Source: an uncultured Chlorobiaceae bacterium
GTDB taxonomy: Bacteria > Bacteroidota > Chlorobiia > Chlorobiales > Chlorobiaceae
Assembly (NCBI GenBank): GCA_903887845.1
Contig: CAISRC010000070.1
Span: 1 to 64,000, forward strand
Direction: 5' to 3'
DNA length: 64,000 bases
How positions within the stretch are numbered: position 1 is the first letter of the stretch; every line of letters starts with the position of its first letter. Positions 1-8,774 of this stretch are shown here, piece after piece. A program made the position numbers and the translations under genes. The notes beneath the pieces are model-generated. The model worked only from the letters and a program-made list of their open reading frames with translations. It did not search any database and had not been told where the DNA came from.

Positions 1-657
1 AAAGCTGATCTTTTCCCTTGTTTTTACCTGCATACCTGCAGTGTTCATAGCTTTCTGCATCTCTTCGTCACGAATCATCTGTATGGTTGTGCGGCGCTCT
101 TTTTTCGGAAAATAGCCGCCAATCCAGTGCTGGAAAGCAAGGATCTTATTATAAGGAGCATACGTGAAAATAATAGAGCCTTTTGTCAGGCTGCTCAAGT
201 TCTGGAAAGCCTGGGCAAACCCTTCGGCTGGATAATGGATCAGTACATCAAAGCAGACGACAGCATCGTATGTGCCGCTTACTGATTCAATGGTGTTGAC
301 TTCAAATTCAATGTTTTTGTGAACGCCCTGTTTGATGGCTTCAGCTTTTGCCTTGTCAACCATCTGTGAAGCAATATCGACCGACTTTACCTTGTAGCCT
401 GCCTTGGCAAGCCGGATACTGAAAAGCCCTGTTCCGCAACCGGCATCAAGCACGGTCGCGCCATTTGGCAGCCCAAGCTGCTGCAGCCAGTCAAATGCCT
501 TGTCCATCATGACGGCATGGCCCTGACGGACAGTATTGCGTACGGAAGAGAGTTTATCGTCTCCGTATATTGATGCCCATCGTTGAAAGCCCTGACCGTT
601 GAAATATGAACGGAGCATTTTTTTGTGTTCTTCAGCATTGAAAGTGGAGCTGCTCAT
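1..657 (-). CDS. bchM: Mg-protoporphyrin IX O-methyltransferase BchM (partial, 3' end outside window)
   Basis: Transfers a methyl group from S-adenosylmethionine to the C13 propionate of Mg-protoporphyrin IX, the step after magnesium insertion in bacteriochlorophyll synthesis. The ATG at 657 opens a frame that stays open to base 1 (219 codons). A class I SAM motif, [20 protein letters not shown], is followed by the acidic strand KSVDIA and then FDVLIHYP. The family is about 230 residues long, so only a short C-terminal piece is missing. It lies 60 bp downstream of two magnesium-chelatase large-subunit genes on the same strand, which fits the known physical coupling of BchH and BchM. Identification is strong from motif and context together. 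Confidence 0.93.
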   Translation of the reverse strand, partial: MSSSTFNAEEHKKMLRSYFNGQGFQRWASIYGDDKLSSVRNTVRQGHAVMMDKAFDWLQQLGLPNGATVLDAGCGTGLFSIRLAKAGYKVKSVDIASQMVDKAKAEAIKQGVHKNIEFEVNTIESVSGTYDAVVCFDVLIHYPAEGFAQAFQNLSSLTKGSIIFTYAPYNKILAFQHWIGGYFPKKERRTTIQMIRDEEMQKAMNTAGMQVKTREKISF

Positions 658-717
658 GGTATTAATTTTGACTGTTGTATTGTTTGATTCTGTAAAATAT
701 TGTGTTGCAGGCAGGTT

Positions 718-3700
718 TCAATGATGAACCCCCTCAATTCTTGATTCAAGATCTGCGTACAACTCCTGCAGCTCTTCAATGGTGCTCTCTTCAGCTTCCC
801 AGAATCCCCGGGAATGAGCTTCGAGCAGCCTCTTTGTCATCGACATGGTCGCATGAGGGTTAAGGCCGGCAAGTCGTTCAAGCATGGCTTTGTCATGCAG
901 AAAAGTTTCATTGAACTGATCATAGGTCCAGTTTTTAACTGCCGAAGCGGTAGCGCTCCATCCGTAGGTGTTGCTGAGATGGGATTCAATCTCTCTGACC
1001 CCTTCATAGCCGTGCTCAAGCATTGCTTCATACCATTTTGGATTCAGCAATTTTGTTCGTGACTCAAGCGAGACCATTTTTTCAAGTGAACAGATGCGCT
1101 GTTTTTTTCCTGTGCCGTCAATATCTCCAACCATCACCGTTGGCTTTGCCTTGCTGAGGTGTTCCACTGTTTTTGAAACTCCGCCAAGATACTCATAATA
1201 ATGATCAATATCAGAAATACCGATTTCATAGCTGTCGATATTCTGGAAGGTGAGGGTGACATGCTTTAGAGCAGAGCGAAGCGCTTCCGGGCACTCCTGC
1301 CAATGTCCATCGGGAGTTACGGCAAAACTTTTTCGACTCACAAAAGCTTCAGCAAGCTGGTTATCCTCTTCCCAGGTGCTGCTTTCAACCAGATGATTCA
1401 CATTGGCGCCGTAGTTTCCAGGTGCGTTGGAATAGACCCTGTTGGAGGCCTCCTCGAAGGTACAGCCTCTTTCGGACATTTCATGCTGTACATGTTTTCG
1501 TATAAAGTTCATCTCATCGGGTTCATCTGCGGCGGCTGCAAGACGGGCCGCCTTGTCGAGCAGTTTAACCTGCACAGAGAGCAGATCGCGGAATATACCG
1601 CTGATGGTCATGACGACGTCAATGCGGGGACGTCCCAGATCAGCAAGCGGGACAAGCTCAACATCGCCGATCTTGCCCAGTTCATCGGTTTTAGCCATCA
1701 CACCCATCAACGCAAGCGCCTGTGCAACCCCTTCGCCATCGCTTTTCAGATTGTCTGTTCCCCAGAGGATCAGGGCTATGGACTCCGGGTTATTTCCGCT
1801 CTCTTTGCGGTACTGCAGAAGCAGCTCTTCGGCCGAGAGCTTCCCGGCCTGCTGTGCAAAGGTTGTGGGAATGGTGTAGGGATCAAGACTGTGAATATTT
1901 CTGCCTGTTGGCACAATATCTGGGTTTCGAACAAGGTCATTGCCGGGTGATGGCGGGGTGTACTTTCCTTCAAGAGCATGCAGTACAGCCTTCAGCTCAT
2001 TGTTTTCGGCAAGATTTATGAGAACGATATTCAGGAACTGCCACAGGCGATTGAGTTCTCCAGGTTTTGTGCCAGCTTCGCGGTGCAGAAAATTATCGGC
2101 CTCCTCTTTTCTGACAATAAAGCTTCCTTCCAGCAGCATCGACGTTGGCAATGAGCTGTTGGTGTCGAAGTGTCCCGTAAAGCGCTTGACAGCTTCTCGG
2201 CAGATGGCCGATACCTTTTGCCATTTCTGCTGGGCATCCTGGTTCTGTGTCAGGTTGTCCACCATCTGTAGGTAATTGTAGCCGAGGTGATTGCTTACCA
2301 GTTCGGGCAGTGATTTTCCCTCAAGTTCAGGGCGGCTGTGCTCTGCCAGAAGTGCCAGATGATCGCTGACGCTTTCCGGTGAAGGTGCTTCTCCCATGAT
2401 ATGCAGTCCGAGAGGAATCATGCGTTCCTCAATCGTGTAGAGTTCACTGTGCAGTCGGGTGATATACTCTTCAGCGTCACTCTCCTCCCGGCTTCCGTCA
2501 ATTTCGAGAGCAAGAGCAAGTTCCCGGATCTCTTCAAACACCTCCTCCGCTGGTGATGTTCTGAAGCTCGCCACCAGATCCTTGAGTTTCCGCAGTCCTT
2601 TGTAGAGTCCCGCATGTTCAAGGGGTGGTGAGAGGTAGCTCACCAGTGTTGCGAATCCCCGTCGTTTGGCAATGGCTCCTTCGCTCGGGTTATTGACGCA
2701 GTAACAGTAAAAGTTTGGCAGACTGCCGATCAGCCGCTTTGGCCAGCACGAACTGGAGAGTCCAACCTGCTTGCCAGGCATGAACTCAAGGGCGCCATGC
2801 GTGCCGAAGTGCAGCACGGCATCAGCATCAAAACACTGTTCAATCCAGGTGTAGAAAGCAGCAAATGCGTGGTTTGGCGCGGCATCTTTGGCCATGAGCA
2901 GACGCATCGGGTCGCGTTCGTAGCCAAAACTTGGCTGCTGGCCGATAAAGATGTTGCCGAGTGAACAGCCGAGAATATGAAAGCGAGCACGGTCATTTAG
3001 GATTTCACCCGGAGCATCGCCCCAGAAAGGTTCGATTTTCTCGTAGGCAGGAAAGAGCCTGCGGTACTCCTCAACAGGAAAATGTGCATCAACATTGCCG
3101 TCGGTGCCGTAAATCAGTCGGTTTCCTTCCAGCAGGCGATCTCGCAGCGCCTCAGTTGTCTCTGGCACCTCAATCTGGTACCCAGCCATCTTCATCTCCT
3201 TCAGGAGGCGGTGAAGGCTCTCAAAAACATTGAGGTATGCCGCAGTACCGGCATTGCCGAGATTGGGTGGAAAATTAAAGAGAATAATGGCAATTTTTTT
3301 ATCAGCAGGATTTTTCTCCTGCAATCTCAGGAGTCGCTCGACTCGACCGGTAATGACCCGAATCTCCCCTTCAAGTGGAATGGTTCGGTCGCTTCCCATC
3401 TCGGTGCCAGCGTAAATCAGTGGTTCTATGGAGCCGTCCAGTTCCGTGACGGCAACACTCAGTGCCGTCTGGAGTGGTGTGAGGCCAAGATTGCTTTCAC
3501 GCCACTGCTCAACAGGCTGAAAGGAGAGTGGAATAAGATTGATGCAGGGGATATCAAGCTTTTTCAGCACGACAACCGCTTCGGGGGCCTTGTTTTCCGC
3601 AGGGCCGCCGACCAGTGAAAAACCTGTAGAATTGATTAACAGTGAAGGTTTCAGGGATCCGGGAGTGTCGGGATCAAAAAAGCTGTGGAGAGCAGGTCTG

Positions 3701-4542
3701 AAATCAAGGCCGCCGCTATAGGCGATACAGCTTTTTATTCCTTTTGCTTCGAGTGCTCGTACAAGATAGTTCAGGTGATCCATGTTCTTGCCAAGAACGG
3801 TCGAGCGCATGGCAAGAATGATCACCTCTCCATTTTTCAGCTCCGATTTGTTTTTTCGCTGCCACCCAAGAAATTGTTGTGCAGAAAAAAATGGTTCTGA
3901 GGCTTCGGGGTGGCATAGGGCTGCATCCGGGTAAAAGAGAGGGTCTTCCTGGGGCAGTTTGCCCTTCCAGCCAGGAACGTAGCGATCTACCAGCAGGGAG
4001 AGAAAACGCTCCATGTTTTCCTGTGAACCGTTGAGCCAGAACTGGTGGGCCGAAATGAAGGTGTGGATATCGCGTGCTTTTCCGGGAATATACTTCATTA
4101 CCTTGCTGACACTTCGTACCATGGCAAGTTGCCGCTGGCTCTCTCCGTGGCTCTGTTTGGGCATCAATTTTGCTGCCCATTGTTTGAAGACGTTTGTCTC
4201 CTTTGACTCTTCTTTTACAGGCTTGCGGAGTGAAAACTTTCCTACTCTCGTCTGGGTGATGAGGGCCGGGTTGCTGGTGATCATGCAGACCGGGCAGCTC
4301 AATCCTTCGAGCAACTTCTCCAGCGGTCGAACAATCTCTTCACTGAACAACATCGAACCAAAAACAAAATCAGCCTTTGGAAGAGTCTGTTCAAGCGTTT
4401 CCCAGAGTTGTTTACTGTTATGGAGACCAAGGCTGAAGACCGAAACCTCCAGACCGACATTGAACTTTCTGTTCAACTCACCAGCAGCAGCCTTCAGTGC
4501 ACTGTTGTTGGTAGCCTCCATGGTAAGGAAGACAAAATGCAT
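718..4542 (-). CDS. Magnesium-chelatase large-subunit paralogue (BchH family, probably BchS)
   Basis: A 1274-residue protein of the BchH/CobN family, which binds protoporphyrin IX and receives magnesium with the BchI/BchD AAA+ motor. Family hallmarks include the [20 protein letters not shown] segment, [21 protein letters not shown], the [11 protein letters not shown] motif and the C-terminal [22 protein letters not shown] block. It diverges clearly from the neighbouring BchH, especially in the N-terminal 250 residues. Green sulfur bacteria carry BchH, BchS and BchT. From memory, BchS is the paralogue linked to bchH, so BchS is the likeliest assignment, but I cannot separate S from T by eye. 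It probably shares transcripts with bchM, which lies 60 bp downstream. Confidence 0.9.
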   Translation of the reverse strand: MHFVFLTMEATNNSALKAAAGELNRKFNVGLEVSVFSLGLHNSKQLWETLEQTLPKADFVFGSMLFSEEIVRPLEKLLEGLSCPVCMITSNPALITQTRVGKFSLRKPVKEESKETNVFKQWAAKLMPKQSHGESQRQLAMVRSVSKVMKYIPGKARDIHTFISAHQFWLNGSQENMERFLSLLVDRYVPGWKGKLPQEDPLFYPDAALCHPEASEPFFSAQQFLGWQRKNKSELKNGEVIILAMRSTVLGKNMDHLNYLVRALEAKGIKSCIAYSGGLDFRPALHSFFDPDTPGSLKPSLLINSTGFSLVGGPAENKAPEAVVVLKKLDIPCINLIPLSFQPVEQWRESNLGLTPLQTALSVAVTELDGSIEPLIYAGTEMGSDRTIPLEGEIRVITGRVERLLRLQEKNPADKKIAIILFNFPPNLGNAGTAAYLNVFESLHRLLKEMKMAGYQIEVPETTEALRDRLLEGNRLIYGTDGNVDAHFPVEEYRRLFPAYEKIEPFWGDAPGEILNDRARFHILGCSLGNIFIGQQPSFGYERDPMRLLMAKDAAPNHAFAAFYTWIEQCFDADAVLHFGTHGALEFMPGKQVGLSSSCWPKRLIGSLPNFYCYCVNNPSEGAIAKRRGFATLVSYLSPPLEHAGLYKGLRKLKDLVASFRTSPAEEVFEEIRELALALEIDGSREESDAEEYITRLHSELYTIEERMIPLGLHIMGEAPSPESVSDHLALLAEHSRPELEGKSLPELVSNHLGYNYLQMVDNLTQNQDAQQKWQKVSAICREAVKRFTGHFDTNSSLPTSMLLEGSFIVRKEEADNFLHREAGTKPGELNRLWQFLNIVLINLAENNELKAVLHALEGKYTPPSPGNDLVRNPDIVPTGRNIHSLDPYTIPTTFAQQAGKLSAEELLLQYRKESGNNPESIALILWGTDNLKSDGEGVAQALALMGVMAKTDELGKIGDVELVPLADLGRPRIDVVMTISGIFRDLLSVQVKLLDKAARLAAAADEPDEMNFIRKHVQHEMSERGCTFEEASNRVYSNAPGNYGANVNHLVESSTWEEDNQLAEAFVSRKSFAVTPDGHWQECPEALRSALKHVTLTFQNIDSYEIGISDIDHYYEYLGGVSKTVEHLSKAKPTVMVGDIDGTGKKQRICSLEKMVSLESRTKLLNPKWYEAMLEHGYEGVREIESHLSNTYGWSATASAVKNWTYDQFNETFLHDKAMLERLAGLNPHATMSMTKRLLEAHSRGFWEAEESTIEELQELYADLESRIEGVHH

Positions 4543-4745
4543 AAGCTTGTAATCAGTCTATAACACGTAATGATCGTCAGTATTTTTTATTTCATACTGA
4601 ACCGTCCGGTATAGTTGAACCGTGAATTCTTTCCTGATGGTTGGGAAAAATGCATTTATCAATGTCCACAGGTGAATATTTTGTGGAATATACCAAACGA
4701 ATCAGCAAAAAGGAAACCGTGGTTATTGTTGTGAATTGGGGAAAT

Positions 4746-4775
4746 AAAAAAGCACGGGAGCGAGCCGTGCTTTTT
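4746..4775 (-). terminator. Rho-independent terminator after bchH
   Basis: A GCACGG/CCGTGC stem extended by A/T pairs, with a short gagcga-type loop and T runs on both sides, lies 30 bp past the bchH stop. Read on the minus strand it ends in a T tract, so it should end or attenuate bchH transcription before the downstream paralogue. Its symmetry would let it work in both directions. Confidence 0.8.
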
Positions 4776-4805
4776 TGAGTTGGGAACTATCACCACAAGA
4801 GTCAG

Positions 4806-7800
4806 TTAAACCTCAATACCCTCAAGGCGATCTTCAAGATCAGAGTAAATTTCCTGCAGTTTTTCGATCATGTCGGGATCTGCACTCCACATGCCTCGGC
4901 CACTTGCTTCGAGCATACGGCCTACGATGTTTTTAAAGGCTTTTGGATTTACCTTCATGAGGCGCTCACGCATTTTTGGATCCATGGCATACGTTTCAGC
5001 CGCCTCCTTGTAGACCCAGTCGTCAACGCCTTTGGTGACGGCATCCCAGCCAAGCATGTAGGTAAAGCGGTTGCTTATTTCTGCAGCACCACTGTGCCCC
5101 TGGTCGAGCATGGTCTCGAACCATTTCGGGTTGAGCAGTTTGCTGCGGAACTCCACCTTCAATGCCTTGTCGGCATCATCGATCTTTACATCCGCAGTAA
5201 AGGTCTCGACGTAGTTCAGTTTTACATTATCGCCTTTCGGGTTTCGACGGCGTGCGGAAAGCTGCAACGCTCCCGATGAGGAGAAGTAACGGTCAATGTC
5301 GGTAATGCCAAACTCTGCCGAGTCAACCTGCTGTACAACGCGATCAACGGTACTGAGGAGCCCTTTCAGAATATCAGTCTGCTGATCTCCATAGCGGTTT
5401 CCACCGTAGGCAAAGCCGGTGCGTTTGATGAACATGTTGTCAAGATCTTCCTCCGATTCCCATGCAGAATCTTCTACCAACTCTTCAACCTGAGAACCGT
5501 AGGCACCTGGCGCCTGGGTGAAGAGACGTGAGGTGGCGCTCTCGAAATCCTTGCCCTCTTTCAGAGCGGCGTCAACATGTTTTTTGATATGGTTCATCTC
5601 GTGTGGCTCAATTGCTCTCGCTGCATCCTTGACCAGTTTGTCGAGATGATCGACAAGTACGCCGAAGGTATCACGGAAGATTGAGCTGATCTGTATCAGG
5701 ACGTCAATTCTCGGGCGTCCAAGCTTTTCGAGCGGTACAAGACGGTAGTGACTGATTTTTCCCTGAGCGTCATAAGCGGGTTCGGCACCCATGAGGTGAA
5801 TGATGACGGCAACGGCTTCGCCCTTGCTCTTGATGGTGTCAAGTCCCCAGAGTACCTGAGCAATTGTTTCCGGATACTCGCCGTTATTCTCTTCAACGTG
5901 ACGGTTAAGGATGCTCTCGGCAATCTGTTTGCCCCGCTTGAAGGCAAGTTCAGAAGGAATGCGCCATGGGTCAATGGCGTGAATGTTACGCCCGGTCGGC
6001 AAAATGCCTGCGCCGTCGCGGACAAGATCACCGCCTGAACCAGAGGGGATATACTCACCGCAGAGGGCTCTCAGGAAGCCTTTCATCTCATTTTTGTTGT
6101 CCTCCAGCGCCCGTTTCAGAGCCAGTCCATCCTGCAGTGCGCTGTTGATAGCCTCAGCCATCTCCGCTGTTGCCTTTCCGCCGCCGGTCATCTGGCTGAA
6201 GACAGTTGTCGGATTGGTTTGGCCGAAAATACTTTTCTCGATAAACGCTCTGGTATGCTCGTCCACTGTTTCACGAGCCTTGAGAGCCACCTGTTCACCC
6301 TTTCGGGCTCGGGTTGCAAGCGAGGCATAATCGCCAAAGGTTTGGTCTTCACCAATAGCCTGCATAATAATTGATGGCAGCGATCTTTCATTGCCTCGCA
6401 CCTTCAGATATTCGGTGATGGTCGTAACCTGGGTATCAAGCCTCGGCGTCTCGCCAAAAACATGCAGTGAGTTGGAAATCAGACGTCCCTCCAGCTCCAT
6501 CATATAGGTGTAGAGGCGACTGATATAATCCTGGAAGTCCTCTCCCTGAACGCGTGGACAGTCGTCCGTCAGGTTGAGCTGCTGTGCCTTGGTGATGATG
6601 ACCTCTTCGGTCTCGGCATCTGCCGTCGTTTCAAGTCCGCGTTCGCGATAATCGTTCAGCATCTCCTTGAAGGCAGGCAGCTCCTTGTAGAGACCAGCTC
6701 GTGCCAGGGGAGGGATGTTGTGCGAAATCATGGTGGCATACCCGCGACGTTTGGCAATGTTGGCCTCGCTCGGGTTATTGATCGGGTAGATATAGAAATG
6801 GGGAACCTCACCGAGCAGTGCATCTGACCAGCAGTCGCCGGTAACGCCAAGCTGCAGCCCGGGCATCCACTCAGCCGTACCGTGCATACCGATGTGCACC
6901 AGAGCGTTTGCTCCAAAGACTCGGCTGATCCAGCGGTAGAAAGCGATATACTGATGGTGTGGTGTATTCTCTTTGTCAAAGAGCAGGCGCATGGGATCGC
7001 CCTGAATACCAAGACGCGGCTGTACGCCGATAAAGATATTGCCAAGAGTGATACCGCCGATAAAAAGCTTGTCAGGTTTGATCGGGGCTATCTCTCCGGG
7101 GAAACCGCTCCAGCGTCCTTCTATGCGCTCGCGTTCCCTGTTGCTGGTGATGCTGTTGAACTGTTCACGGTCTATGGAAAAGCACTCCTGCTCGTGTGCC
7201 TGAATTTCGTAGTCAGTGGCCTTGTCGAGCATGGCAAGCAGCGCTTCCGGTGATTCAGGTAACTCGCCGACGTTGTACCCTTCAGTGCGAAGCGTCTGGA
7301 TAATATTATAGATACTTTTCGGAACATCAAGCAAGGCGGCACTGGCCTTTTTGCCCATGCCTGGCGGATAGTCATAAACCACCAAAGCAACTTTTTTATC
7401 CTTGTTGGGGACCTGCCGCAGCTCTGAAAACTTTTTGGCAAGTCCGGCCAGTCGTTCCAAACGATCAGGAACGGTCTGCAAGCGTCCATCCTTGATCGCG
7501 CCGAGCACTACCGGGCAGACAGCGCCGTCCATTTCAGGCAACGAATAGGTCATGGCCGATTGCAGTGGTATAACCCCCTGAGATTTCCATGAGGCAAAAT
7601 CTTGAATAAAAAGCGGCTGTGAAACTACATAAGGCGCATTGATTTTGCCGAGAATCTCCTCGCGTGCGGCTGATGATGCACCTGGGGTGGTTGCGCCTGC
7701 GGGGCCGCCCACAAAGCCGAAGCCCATCATGTTGACCAGCATGTCGATGTTGTTGTGCGTAAACCACTCTCTTGCAGCAACGTGACCTTCAACACCCATC

Positions 7801-8609
7801 ACAAAGACCGGCAGGGGATTGAGTCCCTTGGCCGTAATGGCTCGGATGGTATTGTCGATATATTCTTTTTCCTGAAGAAGATGCTTGCGGAAGAAGAGCA
7901 GACCGATGTTGCGCTTTTTGTTTGCGCCTCGGTCGTGTTTGTGAAGCCATTTTTCGTAATGGTGCAGATCTTTGAGGTACTCCGGCGCATCCGGGTGGTA
8001 GAAACCCATGGTGGGGACCTCCTGTACCTTTTCAACCTTGACGCCAACCTCGAAGTATTCTGCCATGATGTAGTTGAACATCGAAGCCAGATTCTCGGTG
8101 GTGGGGTTCATCCAGTAGGTGTACACCTGCATCCAGTTCTTGAAATCCTTTGCCTTTTTCGGGATCAGGGGCAACATGGTGCGCATGATTTTAAGCAGCT
8201 TCATGTAGCCGTAGAGCGCATCTTCATCGCGTCCCTTCACCAGCATTTTCGCAACTTTTTTGACAATATCAGGCATACCGCTTCCATCGCCTGAAACCAC
8301 ATAATTGCCAATTTTGGTCATCTGCATCACTTCAGGCATCGACTCGTAGGCAAAAACAACCTTTACCTTCGACTTGTCGACCTGTTCCTGCAGCCAGTCT
8401 GCCTGGCCTTTGAACTGGATCAGTGTAGTGAAAATACAGTCGGCATGGTGAATAGCTTCAGCAGCTTCAGGGTTCTGATGTTCAAGATCTTGATCGGTCC
8501 ATTGAGTTAATTCGGCATGATCGGCTATTTTGGAGGTCACCTCGCGCCATACCCGCTGATTGCATTGTTCCATCCCGACAATAGCGGCAATTCTGATTTT
8601 ATCGTGCAT
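4806..8609 (-). CDS. bchH: Magnesium chelatase subunit H (BchH)
   Basis: A 1267-residue large subunit of Mg-chelatase, the porphyrin-binding catalytic subunit that commits protoporphyrin IX to bacteriochlorophyll. It has the canonical N-terminal region (SMPEVMQMTKIGNYV), the LVHIGMHGTAEWMPGLQLGV metal/porphyrin-site segment, GNIFIGVQPRLGIQGDPMRLL, PTGRNIHAIDPWRIPS, and the C-terminal LLNPKWFETMLDQGHSGAAEI block. Length is normal for BchH. It is followed on the same strand by a diverged paralogue and bchM, with a terminator-like hairpin between it and the paralogue. I call this copy bchH because it looks closest to the consensus. The H versus S/T assignment rests on that judgement. Confidence 0.92.
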   Translation of the reverse strand: MHDKIRIAAIVGMEQCNQRVWREVTSKIADHAELTQWTDQDLEHQNPEAAEAIHHADCIFTTLIQFKGQADWLQEQVDKSKVKVVFAYESMPEVMQMTKIGNYVVSGDGSGMPDIVKKVAKMLVKGRDEDALYGYMKLLKIMRTMLPLIPKKAKDFKNWMQVYTYWMNPTTENLASMFNYIMAEYFEVGVKVEKVQEVPTMGFYHPDAPEYLKDLHHYEKWLHKHDRGANKKRNIGLLFFRKHLLQEKEYIDNTIRAITAKGLNPLPVFVMGVEGHVAAREWFTHNNIDMLVNMMGFGFVGGPAGATTPGASSAAREEILGKINAPYVVSQPLFIQDFASWKSQGVIPLQSAMTYSLPEMDGAVCPVVLGAIKDGRLQTVPDRLERLAGLAKKFSELRQVPNKDKKVALVVYDYPPGMGKKASAALLDVPKSIYNIIQTLRTEGYNVGELPESPEALLAMLDKATDYEIQAHEQECFSIDREQFNSITSNRERERIEGRWSGFPGEIAPIKPDKLFIGGITLGNIFIGVQPRLGIQGDPMRLLFDKENTPHHQYIAFYRWISRVFGANALVHIGMHGTAEWMPGLQLGVTGDCWSDALLGEVPHFYIYPINNPSEANIAKRRGYATMISHNIPPLARAGLYKELPAFKEMLNDYRERGLETTADAETEEVIITKAQQLNLTDDCPRVQGEDFQDYISRLYTYMMELEGRLISNSLHVFGETPRLDTQVTTITEYLKVRGNERSLPSIIMQAIGEDQTFGDYASLATRARKGEQVALKARETVDEHTRAFIEKSIFGQTNPTTVFSQMTGGGKATAEMAEAINSALQDGLALKRALEDNKNEMKGFLRALCGEYIPSGSGGDLVRDGAGILPTGRNIHAIDPWRIPSELAFKRGKQIAESILNRHVEENNGEYPETIAQVLWGLDTIKSKGEAVAVIIHLMGAEPAYDAQGKISHYRLVPLEKLGRPRIDVLIQISSIFRDTFGVLVDHLDKLVKDAARAIEPHEMNHIKKHVDAALKEGKDFESATSRLFTQAPGAYGSQVEELVEDSAWESEEDLDNMFIKRTGFAYGGNRYGDQQTDILKGLLSTVDRVVQQVDSAEFGITDIDRYFSSSGALQLSARRRNPKGDNVKLNYVETFTADVKIDDADKALKVEFRSKLLNPKWFETMLDQGHSGAAEISNRFTYMLGWDAVTKGVDDWVYKEAAETYAMDPKMRERLMKVNPKAFKNIVGRMLEASGRGMWSADPDMIEKLQEIYSDLEDRLEGIEV

Positions 8610-8701
8610 AGAATTACAAAAGATGTGCGTTTGTTTGTGGTTTTAACAGGTTTGCAAAATGTAATAAAATCCCGCAATGTAAACTAACGATACTAACGAT
8701 T

Positions 8702-8740
8702 AAAAAAAGAGCCAGCCCCTTATGTGTTCAGGGGCTGGCT
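8702..8740 (-). terminator. Rho-independent terminator after the TonB receptor gene
   Basis: A perfect 11-bp stem, AGCCAGCCCCT paired with AGGGGCTGGCT around a 9-base loop, is followed on the minus strand by seven Ts. It lies 35 bp past the receptor stop and about 90 bp before bchH, so it insulates bchH from the receptor transcript. Confidence 0.9.
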
Positions 8741-8774
8741 GGGGTTATCATGATTTGTTGCTGATGAATTTGCT

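Noticed and set aside
1303-1950. 215-codon plus-strand frame inside the BchS-like gene
   Set aside because: It is antisense to a well-conserved gene, has no family motif, and ends where the frame would be expected to by chance.
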